Shown here: piece after piece, positions 46,777 through 55,266 of the stretch | How positions within the stretch are numbered: the first letter of the stretch is position 1 | How the letters are laid out: each line of letters begins with the position of its first letter | Assembly: GCA_023957835.1 (NCBI GenBank) | Contig: JAMLGP010000001.1 | Span: 737,575 to 801,574, forward strand | Direction: 5' to 3' | Length of the DNA stretch: 64,000 nt | Source: Homoserinimonas sp. | GTDB taxonomy: Bacteria > Actinomycetota > Actinomycetes > Actinomycetales > Microbacteriaceae | The notes under the pieces: generated by a model | Databases searched by the model: none | The model's input: only the letters and a program-made list of their open reading frames with translations | What the model was told of the DNA's origin: nothing | Made by a program: the position numbers and the translations under genes

Positions 46777-48195
46777 ATGTCAGACGTGTTGATCAACCGT
46801 CCTGAACTGGAGGGCCTCGGCGTCTATGAATTCGGCTGGTCGGATTCCGATAAAGCTGGAGCTTCAGCCAGGCGCGGGATCGACGAAGAAGTAGTACGCG
46901 ACATTTCCCGGCTTAAGGGCGAATCAGAGTGGATGCTCAAGCATCGGCTAAAGGGGCTCAGGATGTTCCTGCGCAAGCCAATGCCATCGTGGGGTGCGGA
47001 TCTCTCCGGGATCGACTTCGACAACATCAAGTATTTCGTCCGCTCTACGGAGAAGCAGGCCCAGACCTGGGAAGACCTTCCGGAGGACATAAAGAACACC
47101 TACGAGCGAATCGGCATCCCTGAAGCCGAACGGTCGCGGCTGGTGGCCGGCGTCACCGCGCAGTATGAATCCGAGGTTGTGTACCATCAGATCCGCTCCG
47201 AGCTTGAAGCCCAGGGCGTAATCTTCACCGACACGGACACCGCACTTCGCGAGCATCCGGAGTTCTTCACCGAATACTTCGGGACTGTTATTCCGGCCGG
47301 CGACAACAAGTTCGCGGCTCTCAACACCGCTGCCTGGTCGGGCGGTTCCTTCGTTTATGTTCCGCCGGGAGTGCACGTAGATATTCCGCTGCAGGCCTAC
47401 TTCAGAATCAACACCGAGAACATGGGCCAGTTCGAGCGGACCCTGATCATCGCCGACGAAGGCAGCTATGTTCACTACATAGAAGGCTGCACCGCGCCGA
47501 TCTACACGACCGACTCGCTCCACTCCGCGGTCGTTGAAATCGTCGTGAAGAAGAACGCCAGGGTGCGCTACACAACCATTCAAAACTGGTCCAACAACGT
47601 CTATAACCTCGTTACCAAGCGCGCTATAGCCCACGAAGGCGCAACCATGGAGTGGGTCGACGGGAACATCGGATCCAAGGTAACGATGAAGTACCCCTCG
47701 ATCTATCTCGTCGGCGAGCATGCGAAAGGCGAGACGCTTTCGGTGGCCTTTGCCGGTCCGGGACAGCATCAGGATGCGGGGGCCAAGATGGTTCACCTCG
47801 CTCCTAACACCCAGTCATCCATAGTTTCGAAGTCGATTGCCCGCGGAGGCGGAAGGGCAGGCTATCGGGGTCTCGTACAGATTGCAGAAGGGGCGCACCA
47901 CTCGGCCAATACGGTTCGCTGCGATGCCCTGCTGGTAGACACGATCTCCCGATCAGACACCTACCCGACTACCGACATTCGCGAAGATGATGTCCAAATG
48001 GGGCACGAGGCAACAGTTTCGAGAGTGAGCGCTGAACAGCTCTTCTACCTGCAGTCCAGAGGAGTCCCCGAGGCTGAAGCTATGGCGATGATCGTTCGCG
48101 GCTTCATTGAACCGATCGCGCGCGAACTTCCGATGGAATACGCCATGGAACTCAACAAACTCATCGAAATGGGCATGGAAGGATCTGTCGGATAG
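46777..48195 (+). CDS. sufB: Fe-S cluster scaffold protein SufB
   Basis: SufB is the main scaffold of the SufBCD complex, on which Fe-S clusters are built. The beta-helix core is shown by [20 protein letters not shown], by [10 protein letters not shown] and by [19 protein letters not shown]. The C-terminal [20 protein letters not shown] (with the His and Glu expected near the SufD interface) is present. Length is 472 residues. GAGGT lies 6 nt before the ATG. It leads an operon of five genes; sufR, usually first in actinobacteria, is missing. Confidence 0.97.
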   Translation: MSDVLINRPELEGLGVYEFGWSDSDKAGASARRGIDEEVVRDISRLKGESEWMLKHRLKGLRMFLRKPMPSWGADLSGIDFDNIKYFVRSTEKQAQTWEDLPEDIKNTYERIGIPEAERSRLVAGVTAQYESEVVYHQIRSELEAQGVIFTDTDTALREHPEFFTEYFGTVIPAGDNKFAALNTAAWSGGSFVYVPPGVHVDIPLQAYFRINTENMGQFERTLIIADEGSYVHYIEGCTAPIYTTDSLHSAVVEIVVKKNARVRYTTIQNWSNNVYNLVTKRAIAHEGATMEWVDGNIGSKVTMKYPSIYLVGEHAKGETLSVAFAGPGQHQDAGAKMVHLAPNTQSSIVSKSIARGGGRAGYRGLVQIAEGAHHSANTVRCDALLVDTISRSDTYPTTDIREDDVQMGHEATVSRVSAEQLFYLQSRGVPEAEAMAMIVRGFIEPIARELPMEYAMELNKLIEMGMEGSVG

Positions 48196-48197
48196 CA

Positions 48198-49385
48198 ATG
48201 GCAGCAGCTTCGCCCTCTGCGGCGGCAATCGAACACTCACGACTTCTTTCGAAGCAGCACAGCGACGGAGGCTGGGGAGTAATCCCGATTCAAAGCCGCC
48301 TCGGGAGGTTCACATCATTTGATGTCAGCGAGTTTGAACCGGTAACCGGCTTCGAGGAAGCGTGGAAATACACTCCGGTGAAGCTGCTTTCGACTCTTAT
48401 CGACGAGCCGCTCGACGGATCCAGGCCGCAAATCGAAAGCAGTGTTGAAGGCGCTGCGACGGTCGAGTGGGTCGATCGCGGCTCGAAGCGAATCGGCGAG
48501 GTCGGCAAGCCGGAAGACAAGGCCTCTGCGAACGCCTGGTCGCACTCGAGCGGGGCCTGGGTCATTGACATTGAGAAGGACGGCGGCCGAGTCGATTTGC
48601 AGCGAACGGGCTCGGCGGCCCCGGCGGCGGGCCACCTCGTGTTCAACGCGGCATCGGGGTCGACGGGCACCATTGTGCTCAGGAATGTGGGCAGCGCCCA
48701 GCTTGCTGAGAATCTCGAAATCTCGGTAGGCGACGGCGCGGTACTGACCGTTGTTACGATTCAGGACTGGACCGCTGAATCAACCCAGCTCTCAAGCACC
48801 TACGCAACTCTCGGAAGAGACGCTCGGCTGCACCACCTCGCGGTCACCCTCGGCGGTTCCGTAGTGAGAATGACCAACAGCACTCATCTTGCAGGCCAGG
48901 GCGGAGAAGCGGAACTGCTCGGCGTCTACTTCGCAGACAGCAATCAGCACCTTGAGCATCAGATTTTCGTCAATCACGACGCCCCGAACACCAAGTCAAG
49001 AGTCAACTATCGCGGTGCGCTCAACGGCGACAATGCGAGGACGGTTTGGGTGGGGGATGTGCTCATCCGCCCGAGCGCGATCGGTACCGACAGCTACGAA
49101 GAAAACCGCAATCTGTTACTAAGCGACGGCGGCAGAGCCGATTCGGTGCCGAATCTCGAGATTGAAACCGGGGATATCCTCGGGGCCGGCCATGCGAGCG
49201 CCAGCGGTCGATTCGATGACGAGCAATTGTTCTATCTTCAGGCCAGAGGCATAACCGAGGACGAAGCAAGGCGGCTTGTAGTAAGAGGCTTCCTGAGCGG
49301 CATCGTGCAGAAGATCCACCTGCCGGATATTGCCGAAGACGTCGAGCGGGCCATTGACCTCGAACTTGGGGGCCGGGCCGAATGA
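48198..49385 (+). CDS. sufD: Fe-S cluster assembly protein SufD
   Basis: SufD pairs with SufB and SufC and helps iron delivery to the nascent cluster. It shows the SufB-like beta-helix and the C-terminal signature GHASASGRFDDEQLFYLQARG, with the His conserved in SufD. The N-terminal part (about 1-110) is helical and variable. Length is 395 residues. It follows sufB after 2 nt and overlaps the Rieske gene by 4 nt. Confidence 0.96.
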   Translation: MAAASPSAAAIEHSRLLSKQHSDGGWGVIPIQSRLGRFTSFDVSEFEPVTGFEEAWKYTPVKLLSTLIDEPLDGSRPQIESSVEGAATVEWVDRGSKRIGEVGKPEDKASANAWSHSSGAWVIDIEKDGGRVDLQRTGSAAPAAGHLVFNAASGSTGTIVLRNVGSAQLAENLEISVGDGAVLTVVTIQDWTAESTQLSSTYATLGRDARLHHLAVTLGGSVVRMTNSTHLAGQGGEAELLGVYFADSNQHLEHQIFVNHDAPNTKSRVNYRGALNGDNARTVWVGDVLIRPSAIGTDSYEENRNLLLSDGGRADSVPNLEIETGDILGAGHASASGRFDDEQLFYLQARGITEDEARRLVVRGFLSGIVQKIHLPDIAEDVERAIDLELGGRAE

Positions 49386-49726
49386 GCGACAAGGTACAGG
49401 TTTGCGCGGCTGATGACATCCAGCTCACTTCCGCCATTCGAGTGGTAATCGAAGGGCAGCCGATTGCTCTGGTAAAGGATTCAGAAGGCAGGATTTTCGC
49501 AATCGGCGATACCTGCACCCACGGCGAGGTGTCGCTTTCTGAGGGCTTTGTCGAGGACGACACCATCGAGTGCTGGGCTCACGGCTCGCGGTTCTCGCTC
49601 AACAACGGCAAGGCTCTAAACCTTCCTGCCTATGAGCCGGTGCCGGTATTCCGACTTGAACTGCGCGACGGCCAGGTTTACCTGGATCCGACGCCGCTCT
49701 ATGACTACGAAACCGAAGGGGTTTGA
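49382..49726 (+). CDS. Rieske-type [2Fe-2S] ferredoxin
   Basis: This is a 114-residue single Rieske domain. The ligands are Cys44 and His46 (CTHG) and Cys63 and His66 (CWAHGSRF). It is usually annotated as a non-heme iron oxygenase ferredoxin subunit, but here it lies inside the suf operon between sufD and sufC. It more likely provides electrons for cluster assembly. This placement is common in actinobacteria; the actual partner is not proven. ATGA overlap with sufD. Confidence 0.94.
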   Translation: MSDKVQVCAADDIQLTSAIRVVIEGQPIALVKDSEGRIFAIGDTCTHGEVSLSEGFVEDDTIECWAHGSRFSLNNGKALNLPAYEPVPVFRLELRDGQVYLDPTPLYDYETEGV

Positions 49727-49729
49727 GAA

Positions 49730-50494
49730 ATGACGGAACTGCAAATCCGCGACCTGCATGTGAGCGTGCAGACCGAGCAGGGTACGAAGGCGATCCTCAA
49801 GGGTGTTGACCTCACGGTGAAGTCCGGAGAAACCCACGCGATCATGGGACCGAATGGCTCCGGCAAGTCAACTCTCGCCTATACGATTGCCGGACATCCG
49901 AAGTACACGGTGGATTCGGGCTCGATCACTCTCGACGGAGAGGATGTTCTTGCGATGACCGTAGACGCGCGAGCTAGAGCCGGACTTTTCCTCGCCATGC
50001 AGTACCCGGTCGAGATTCCGGGGGTAACTGTCACCAACTTCCTCCGCACCGCCAAGACTGCCATCGACGGCGAACCGCCGGCTGTTCGAAGCTGGATCAA
50101 GGATGTCAAGACGTCGATGGAAAACCTGCGGATGGACCCGTCGTTCGCACAGCGAAACCTCAACGAGGGTTTCTCCGGAGGCGAGAAGAAGCGCAACGAA
50201 ATCCTTCAGCTTGAACTGCTCAAACCGAAGATTGCGATCCTCGACGAAACTGACTCCGGGCTGGATGTCGACGCACTGAAGATCGTCTCCGATGGAGTGA
50301 ATCGCGCGCGTGAGAGCACGGATGTCGGAGTACTGCTGATTACCCACTACACGAGGATTCTCCGCTATATCCGGCCGGACTTCGTGCACGTTTTCGTCGA
50401 AGGCAGGATTGCAGAAGAAGGCGGGCCCGAGCTTGCAGAGCGCCTCGAAGAAGAAGGTTATGATCGCTTCCTGAACAATGCGAAAGTAGGCTGA
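49730..50494 (+). CDS. sufC: Fe-S cluster assembly ATPase SufC
   Basis: SufC is a soluble ABC ATPase that drives shape changes in SufBCD. Walker A GPNGSGKST, signature FSGGEKKRNE, Walker B IAILDETDSGLDVDAL and H-loop ITHYTR are present; the SufC-specific DETDSGLD is diagnostic. Length is 254 residues. It is directly followed by sufT; the sufS and sufU genes often found here are absent. Confidence 0.97.
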   Translation: MTELQIRDLHVSVQTEQGTKAILKGVDLTVKSGETHAIMGPNGSGKSTLAYTIAGHPKYTVDSGSITLDGEDVLAMTVDARARAGLFLAMQYPVEIPGVTVTNFLRTAKTAIDGEPPAVRSWIKDVKTSMENLRMDPSFAQRNLNEGFSGGEKKRNEILQLELLKPKIAILDETDSGLDVDALKIVSDGVNRARESTDVGVLLITHYTRILRYIRPDFVHVFVEGRIAEEGGPELAERLEEEGYDRFLNNAKVG

Positions 50495-50498
50495 GGTC

Positions 50499-50828
50499 AT
50501 GCCAGTTGCATTGGAGCCGCGCCTGTTCGATCAGGTCGAAGAAGCCCTCAAGGAAGTGATCGACCCCGAGCTTGGCGTCAATATTGTCGACCTGGGACTG
50601 ATCTACGATCTCAGCTGGGATGACGAGAACGACGCCCTAATCGTTAGCATGACGCTCACCTCTGCCGGTTGTCCTCTGACTGACGTCATCGAAGAGGACA
50701 TGGCTCAGGCCCTTGAGGGAGTAGTTGAACAGTTCAGGATCAACTGGGTCTGGATGCCGCCGTGGGGGCCGGAGAAGATCACAGAAGACGGCCGCGAAAT
50801 GATGCGCGCCATCGGGTTTGCAATCTAG
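50499..50828 (+). CDS. sufT: MIP18/DUF59 family Fe-S maturation factor (SufT type)
   Basis: This 109-residue protein has the DUF59 motifs VIDPELGVNIVDLGLIYD and TSAGCPLTDVIEED, with one conserved cysteine. Relatives (SufT in Staphylococcus, the PaaD-like proteins of actinobacteria, eukaryotic CIA2) help hand Fe-S clusters to target proteins. It is last in the suf operon, 4 nt after sufC. It ends 4 nt from the bioY stop on the opposite strand. Confidence 0.92.
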   Translation: MPVALEPRLFDQVEEALKEVIDPELGVNIVDLGLIYDLSWDDENDALIVSMTLTSAGCPLTDVIEEDMAQALEGVVEQFRINWVWMPPWGPEKITEDGREMMRAIGFAI

Positions 50829-50832
50829 AGCG

Positions 50833-51450
50833 CTAGTCCGCCTCAAATCGACTTGAGTTTCGGCGATCTTCACGGACTACGAACTTCCAGCCGAGAGTCA
50901 CAACTCCAGCGGCAATGAGCGACTTGATAACCCCGCCGATTATGAACGGATAGAACCCCGCCTGAAGAGTCTGCGCGAGATCCAGTTGAAGGCTGATTGC
51001 CAGCCAGGGCAATCCGAACAGGTAGATAACTACGGTCCCGGCGAGAAACGAACAGATCGATCGCAAAATTTTGCGATCCCATTCGATTTGCGCGAGCCAG
51101 CCGGTTAAGGCGGCCGCAAAAATGAAACCGATTATGTAGCCGCCGGTGGGCCCCATGAGCACCGAAAGGCCGGAAGACGAGTCGGCAAAGACCGGCAATC
51201 CGACCACACCCAAAGCTCCATACAACACCATTGAGAGCGTGCCACGCAGCGAACCGAGAGAACTGCCGACCAGGAGCACAGCGAGTGTCTGACCGGTAAT
51301 CGGCACGGGCCAGAGGTAAATTGAAAACTGAGCACAAATGGCGGTAAGTACCGCCCCAACGGTGATCAGGAGGCCATCTACTACGAGTCCGCGGGAGAAC
51401 AGGCGATCTGCAAGGGTTGGCTTTCCGATGGCGAGGCTCAGGCTGGTCAT
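50833..51450 (-). CDS. bioY: biotin ECF transporter substrate-binding subunit BioY
   Basis: BioY is the membrane S-component for biotin. The 205-residue protein has about six membrane segments with the family motifs VPITGQTLAVLLVGSSLGS and GPTGGYIIGF. No EcfA/EcfT genes lie beside it, so it must use a shared ECF module or act alone. TAGTCT ends 6 nt before its ATG, so the mRNA is probably leaderless. No BirA or BioR box was recognised. Confidence 0.93.
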   Translation of the reverse strand: MTSLSLAIGKPTLADRLFSRGLVVDGLLITVGAVLTAICAQFSIYLWPVPITGQTLAVLLVGSSLGSLRGTLSMVLYGALGVVGLPVFADSSSGLSVLMGPTGGYIIGFIFAAALTGWLAQIEWDRKILRSICSFLAGTVVIYLFGLPWLAISLQLDLAQTLQAGFYPFIIGGVIKSLIAAGVVTLGWKFVVREDRRNSSRFEAD

Positions 51451-51455
51451 GGAAT

Positions 51456-51462
51456 TAGACTA
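51456..51462. promoter_or_regulatory. overlapping divergent -10 elements (bioY and ABC-F)
   Basis: TAGACTA reads TAGACT on the plus strand (51456-51461) and TAGTCT on the minus strand (51462-51457). One 7-bp symmetrical site could open DNA for transcription in both directions, leaderless toward bioY and with a leader of about 50 nt toward the ABC-F gene. Confidence 0.5.
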
Positions 51463-51516
51463 GACGTTCGCCGGTTTCGTTTCGACCGATACCTCCAAGA
51501 AAGAACTGGATCTCCC

Positions 51517-53109
51517 TTGCTCAGCGCCACCGATATTGAAGTGCGCGTCGGTGCAAGGACGCTGATGACGGATGTGACCTTCCGTGTCGACAAGGGCGAC
51601 AAGGTCGGGCTGGTCGGCCGCAATGGCGCAGGGAAGACTACCCTCACCCGAATCCTCGCTGGAGAGGGGCAGCCATTTTCCGGCGCCGTTCGCCGGTCAG
51701 GCGAGATCGGCTACCTGCCTCAGGATCCGAGGTCCGGAAACCCTGAGGAACTTGCCCGCGATCGGATCCTCAACGCCAGAGGGCTCGGCACGATAGTTTC
51801 CGGATTGGCAAAAGCAAGTATGGAAATGGGTTCTGAAGCGAACCGTGCCGCGGCAATGGAGCGGTACAGCAAGCTCGAGGCCAGATATCAGGCACTCGGA
51901 GGTTACGCGGCAGAGGCCGAGGCGGCACGAATCGCGGGTAACCTCGGCCTTCCAGAGCGCGTTTTGAATCAGCAGCTGCAGACTCTTTCAGGCGGGCAGC
52001 GGCGCAGAATCGAGCTCGCGCGCATTCTCTTCTCCGAGGCCGACACGCTGCTGCTGGATGAGCCCACGAACCACCTTGATGCCGATTCCGTCACCTGGCT
52101 GCGAGAGCACCTCAAGTCCTTCACTGGCGGATTGATCGTGATCAGCCACGATGTCGCACTCGTTGAAGAAACGGTTAATCGGGTTTTCTATGTGGATGCC
52201 AATCGCCAGTTGATTGACGTTTACAACATGGGCTGGAAGGCCTATCTGAAGCAGCGAGAGGCGGACGAAGAGCGCAGACGCAAGGAGCGCGCAAATGTCG
52301 AGAAGAAGGCTCAAACCCTGCAGTTGCAGGCTGCCCGATTCGGGGCGAAGGCGACCAAGGCCGCTGCGGCGCATCAAATGGCGCGCAGGGCGGAAAAGAT
52401 GCTTTCCGGCCTTGAGGAAGTTCGAGTTCAGGATCGGGTAGCGAAACTGCGCTTTCCACAACCGCAGGCCTGCGGAAAGACTCCGCTCACGGCTGAGGGC
52501 CTTAGCAAGAGTTACGGATCTCTCGAGGTCTTCACCGCAGTCGACCTCGCGGTAGACAGGGGCTCCAAAGTAGTCGTCCTCGGTCTCAACGGAGCCGGAA
52601 AGACGACCCTGCTTCGCATCCTCTCCGGGATCGAGTCCCCGGACACCGGCAAGGTAACCCCAGGCCACGGGCTGAGAATCGGCTACTACGCCCAGGAGCA
52701 CGAGACCCTCGATACTTCTGCGACCGTGCTTCAGAACATGCTTTCCGTCTCGAAAGAGCTGACAGAGACCGAAGCCAGGCGCATCCTCGGTTCCTTCCTG
52801 TTCACCGGCGAAGATTCCCTCAAGCCGGCCAAAGTACTCTCTGGGGGAGAAAAGACCCGGCTGGCCCTGGCCATGATCGTCGTATCCGGAGCGAACCTGC
52901 TGCTCCTCGACGAGCCGACGAATAACCTCGATCCCGCCAGCAGGCAGGAGATCCTCTCAGCTTTGGCGAGCTATTCGGGAGCTGTAGTGCTCGTCAGCCA
53001 CGATCAGGGGGCTGTGGAAGCACTCAACCCTGAGAAGGTACTCGTACTTCCGGATGGAATTGAGGACTACTGGAGCGCCGACTACTCAGAATTGATCGAA
53101 CTCGCCTGA
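51517..53109 (+). CDS. ABC-F family ATPase
   Basis: This 530-residue protein has two ABC domains joined by a charged linker helix and no membrane segments. Walker A motifs are GRNGAGKTT and GLNGAGKTT, signatures are LSGGQRRR and LSGGEKTR, and Walker B motifs are LLLDEPTNHLD and LLLDEPTNNLD. ABC-F proteins act on the ribosome (EttA, Uup) or confer antibiotic resistance by target protection. Its type is not decided by sequence alone, but a housekeeping Uup/EttA-like role is more likely in this core context. The start is TTG 51517. Its 3' end overlaps the convergent SURF1 gene by 28 bp. Confidence 0.93.
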   Translation: MLSATDIEVRVGARTLMTDVTFRVDKGDKVGLVGRNGAGKTTLTRILAGEGQPFSGAVRRSGEIGYLPQDPRSGNPEELARDRILNARGLGTIVSGLAKASMEMGSEANRAAAMERYSKLEARYQALGGYAAEAEAARIAGNLGLPERVLNQQLQTLSGGQRRRIELARILFSEADTLLLDEPTNHLDADSVTWLREHLKSFTGGLIVISHDVALVEETVNRVFYVDANRQLIDVYNMGWKAYLKQREADEERRRKERANVEKKAQTLQLQAARFGAKATKAAAAHQMARRAEKMLSGLEEVRVQDRVAKLRFPQPQACGKTPLTAEGLSKSYGSLEVFTAVDLAVDRGSKVVVLGLNGAGKTTLLRILSGIESPDTGKVTPGHGLRIGYYAQEHETLDTSATVLQNMLSVSKELTETEARRILGSFLFTGEDSLKPAKVLSGGEKTRLALAMIVVSGANLLLLDEPTNNLDPASRQEILSALASYSGAVVLVSHDQGAVEALNPEKVLVLPDGIEDYWSADYSELIELA

Positions 53110-53957
53110 ACGGCTGCTGCAGCCCTCTCGATCTGCGCATCTTCGATTTCTGCATCACTCGGCCCCTTTGCGAGCTTGCGCGCCTTTCGCCTGGCCTCCA
53201 TCTCCCGAACTCTCGGATCGTCAGAGTTTCGTACCCTGTGTTCCTGTCGAATCGCCCAGACGAGGCCGATCATGGCCAGAATCGCAAATGCTATCCACTG
53301 GAGCGCGTATGAAAGGTGTGGTCCTTCATCATCTTCCGGTCGAGGCAGGGCAGCGAGATCCTGAGCTGCGGAGGGAGTTTCGCTCGCCATCAATCCATAT
53401 GCTCCGGTGTAGGTCGGCAGTCCAACGAGACTCGCAAACTTGTCCAGTTGAATTGTCGCCAGCTGCCCTTTCGGTGCGGATCTGCCAGGAATCTCCGGTT
53501 CTCCAGGCTTGAGCCGCGCCACAACGGTGACCTGCCCGGAGGGAGGGTCGGGCACGAAATCGGGGGAGTCGGAACTCTCGCCGCTGGCAACCCAGCCGCG
53601 ATCAATAGCCAGCACGGAGCCGTCTTCGAGCTGGAGCGGAACCAGCACTTCGAAGCCGACATCCCCGTTCAGGGGCCGAGTGCGCACGAGCACTTGCTGA
53701 TCTGAAAGGTAGTGGCCGCTGACTTCGACGGATCTCCACTCGTCCTTCGAATCGAAAGCTTCCATTCCCGGGAGTAACTGGTTGAGCGGGACCGGTGCAG
53801 CGTCGTAATTGGCGTCCACTCTGGCAATGGCCTCGCGAGTCTCGGCGAGCCGTGCAAACTGCCAGTTTCCGAGCAGATAGCAGGCAAAGCCGAAAACAAC
53901 CACGAGAGCGAAATAGCCCGCCCAGCGTGCGCTGAAGACGAACTTCCAGCCCTTCAC
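53082..53957 (-). CDS. SURF1 family cytochrome oxidase assembly protein
   Basis: SURF1 helps insert heme a into cytochrome aa3. This 291-residue protein has an N-terminal membrane segment (about 11-31) followed by the family motif LGNWQFARLAE. An extracytoplasmic domain contains RGWVASGESSDSPDF, and a second membrane segment lies at about 220-240. A charged cytoplasmic tail follows. Function agrees with ctaA and ctaB nearby. The GTG start overlaps the stop of the small gene upstream by 4 nt. The 3' end overlaps the ABC-F gene by 28 bp. Confidence 0.9.
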   Translation of the reverse strand: MKGWKFVFSARWAGYFALVVVFGFACYLLGNWQFARLAETREAIARVDANYDAAPVPLNQLLPGMEAFDSKDEWRSVEVSGHYLSDQQVLVRTRPLNGDVGFEVLVPLQLEDGSVLAIDRGWVASGESSDSPDFVPDPPSGQVTVVARLKPGEPEIPGRSAPKGQLATIQLDKFASLVGLPTYTGAYGLMASETPSAAQDLAALPRPEDDEGPHLSYALQWIAFAILAMIGLVWAIRQEHRVRNSDDPRVREMEARRKARKLAKGPSDAEIEDAQIERAAAAVQASSINSE

Positions 53958-54178
53958 CCGGCAGCCCCGAGTCGTTCTACCGTTGCCGGAAAGACAGTCA
54001 CCTCGACCGGGAAGCCCCTTGAGGATAGGTAATCCCGCAAATAATCAACGTGCTCAGTACAGGCACTCCACACCTTTACGCGCTCCTCCGAATGAATCCT
54101 GGGATTTCGCCAATTGACATTCCATTTGGCGTTCATTCGACATCCTGCCCTTGAACACTGAATGTCTGCCTCGGTCAA
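53954..54178 (-). CDS. small cysteine-containing conserved actinobacterial protein
   Basis: This 74-residue protein reads MTEADIQCSRAGCRMNAKW and later ACTEHVDYLRDYLSSRGF. The CxxxxC pair with a later Cys and His looks like a small zinc site. Similar short proteins occur next to SURF1 and DUF3099 genes in actinobacteria and are sometimes mislabelled acetone carboxylase; function unknown. The TTG start at 54178 overlaps the DUF3099 stop, and its stop overlaps the SURF1 start, so the three genes are coupled. Confidence 0.8.
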   Translation of the reverse strand: MTEADIQCSRAGCRMNAKWNVNWRNPRIHSEERVKVWSACTEHVDYLRDYLSSRGFPVEVTVFPATVERLGAAG

Positions 54179-54489
54179 CTGTCTGAATCCTTCTCTGGCG
54201 GAACCGGACTTTGACCGGAATCTCCGGTCGGATCGAATCGCACTATGGAGCCCGGGCGCTCGACGAGTTGTCCGCGGCTATCGGCGGCGTTCCCGACTAC
54301 GACGGCGAAGTAAGGCAGGAAAATCGCTCCTAGTCCGAAAACCAAAATCCACCAGCCCTGAAGAACTATGCAAAGTACGAAGCAGGTAAGCCGAATGAGC
54401 ATCATTACCGTGTACATGATCGCGCGTCTGCGACGATCCTCCTGGGGGGATCTCGGCAGATTGGTGATATTGACCGCGCGTCTGGACAT
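54175..54489 (-). CDS. DUF3099 family membrane protein
   Basis: This 104-residue protein has a basic N-terminus with RRRR and two membrane segments (about 26-44 and 46-66; RLTCFVLCIVLQGWW, FLPYFAVVVGNAA). The pattern fits DUF3099, a small actinobacterial membrane family of unknown function. A -10 TAGGCT lies at 54507-54502 on the minus strand, about 12 nt before the ATG. It leads the short operon DUF3099, small Cys protein, SURF1, which hints at respiratory chain assembly (inference). Confidence 0.85.
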   Translation of the reverse strand: MSRRAVNITNLPRSPQEDRRRRAIMYTVMMLIRLTCFVLCIVLQGWWILVFGLGAIFLPYFAVVVGNAADSRGQLVERPGSIVRFDPTGDSGQSPVPPEKDSDS

Positions 54490-54534
54490 GGCTGTCTTTC
54501 CAGCCTAGGAGTTAAGCAACACCTGCGCTGACCC

Positions 54535-54540
54535 TAGGAT
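54535..54540 (+). promoter_or_regulatory. -10 element of fabG-like gene, leaderless
   Basis: TAGGAT ends 6 nt before ATG 54547. The divergent DUF3099 -10 lies about 30 bp away. Confidence 0.6.
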
Positions 54541-54546
54541 GGCCGC

Positions 54547-55266
54547 ATGGAAACTTCGACTTCGCCGCAGGTTGTTCTGGTAACCGGCGGCAACAGGGGA
54601 ATCGGCTTCGCGATCGCGAGCGAGTTCATCGAAAGGGGCTTCAAGGTTGCGGTGACCGCACGCAGTGGAGAAGGCCCAAAGGGTAGCCTCACGGTAAAGG
54701 CGGATGTCACCGACGCAGAGTCGATCGACAAGGCTTTCGAAACGATCGAAGCCGAACTCGGTCCGGTCGAAATCCTGGTCGCGAATGCCGGAGTCACCAA
54801 GGACACGCTTCTGCTTCGGATGACGGAAGAAGATTTCACTTCGGTAATCGACACGAATCTTTCCGGAGCGTTCCGAGTCGTCAAGCGGGCTTCAAAGAAC
54901 ATGCTCAAGGCGAAGTTCGGCCGAATCATTCTGATTTCAAGTGTCGTCGGACTGCTCGGTTCTGCCGGCCAGGTCAACTATGCGGCTTCCAAGAGCGGGC
55001 TGGTGGGCCTGGCCCGGTCGCTCACGAGAGAGCTCGGTTCGAGGAATATCACTGCGAACGTCGTTGCCCCCGGCTTTGTCGAAACCGAAATGACCGCAGT
55101 GCTGCCTGAAGAACAGCAGGCCGAATATCTCAAGTCGATTCCGGCGAATCGTTTTTGCAGCCCGGAGGAGATTGCGAAGGTGGTCGTCTGGCTCTCCGGC
55201 CCTGAGGCTTCCTATATTTCAGGGGCGGTAATTCCCGTCGACGGCGGACTCGGGATGGGCCACTAA
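54547..55266 (+). CDS. fabG: 3-oxoacyl-ACP reductase FabG (short-chain dehydrogenase)
   Basis: FabG reduces 3-oxoacyl-ACP with NADPH in fatty acid elongation. The cofactor motif VTGGNRGIGFAIA, NAG in VANAGVTKD and the catalytic set Ser (ISSVVG), Tyr and Lys (YAASK) are intact. The C-terminal SGAVIPVDGGLGMGH is typical of FabG. Length is 239 residues. It stands alone, so a different ketoreductase role cannot be excluded. Its stop overlaps the convergent serB stop by 4 bp. Confidence 0.9.
   Translation: METSTSPQVVLVTGGNRGIGFAIASEFIERGFKVAVTARSGEGPKGSLTVKADVTDAESIDKAFETIEAELGPVEILVANAGVTKDTLLLRMTEEDFTSVIDTNLSGAFRVVKRASKNMLKAKFGRIILISSVVGLLGSAGQVNYAASKSGLVGLARSLTRELGSRNITANVVAPGFVETEMTAVLPEEQQAEYLKSIPANRFCSPEEIAKVVVWLSGPEASYISGAVIPVDGGLGMGH

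Noticed and set aside
46600..46805. 68-codon frame upstream of sufB with three cysteines
   Set aside because: It overlaps the sufB start in another frame, has no convincing ribosome site and no recognisable family. I treated the region as a leader.
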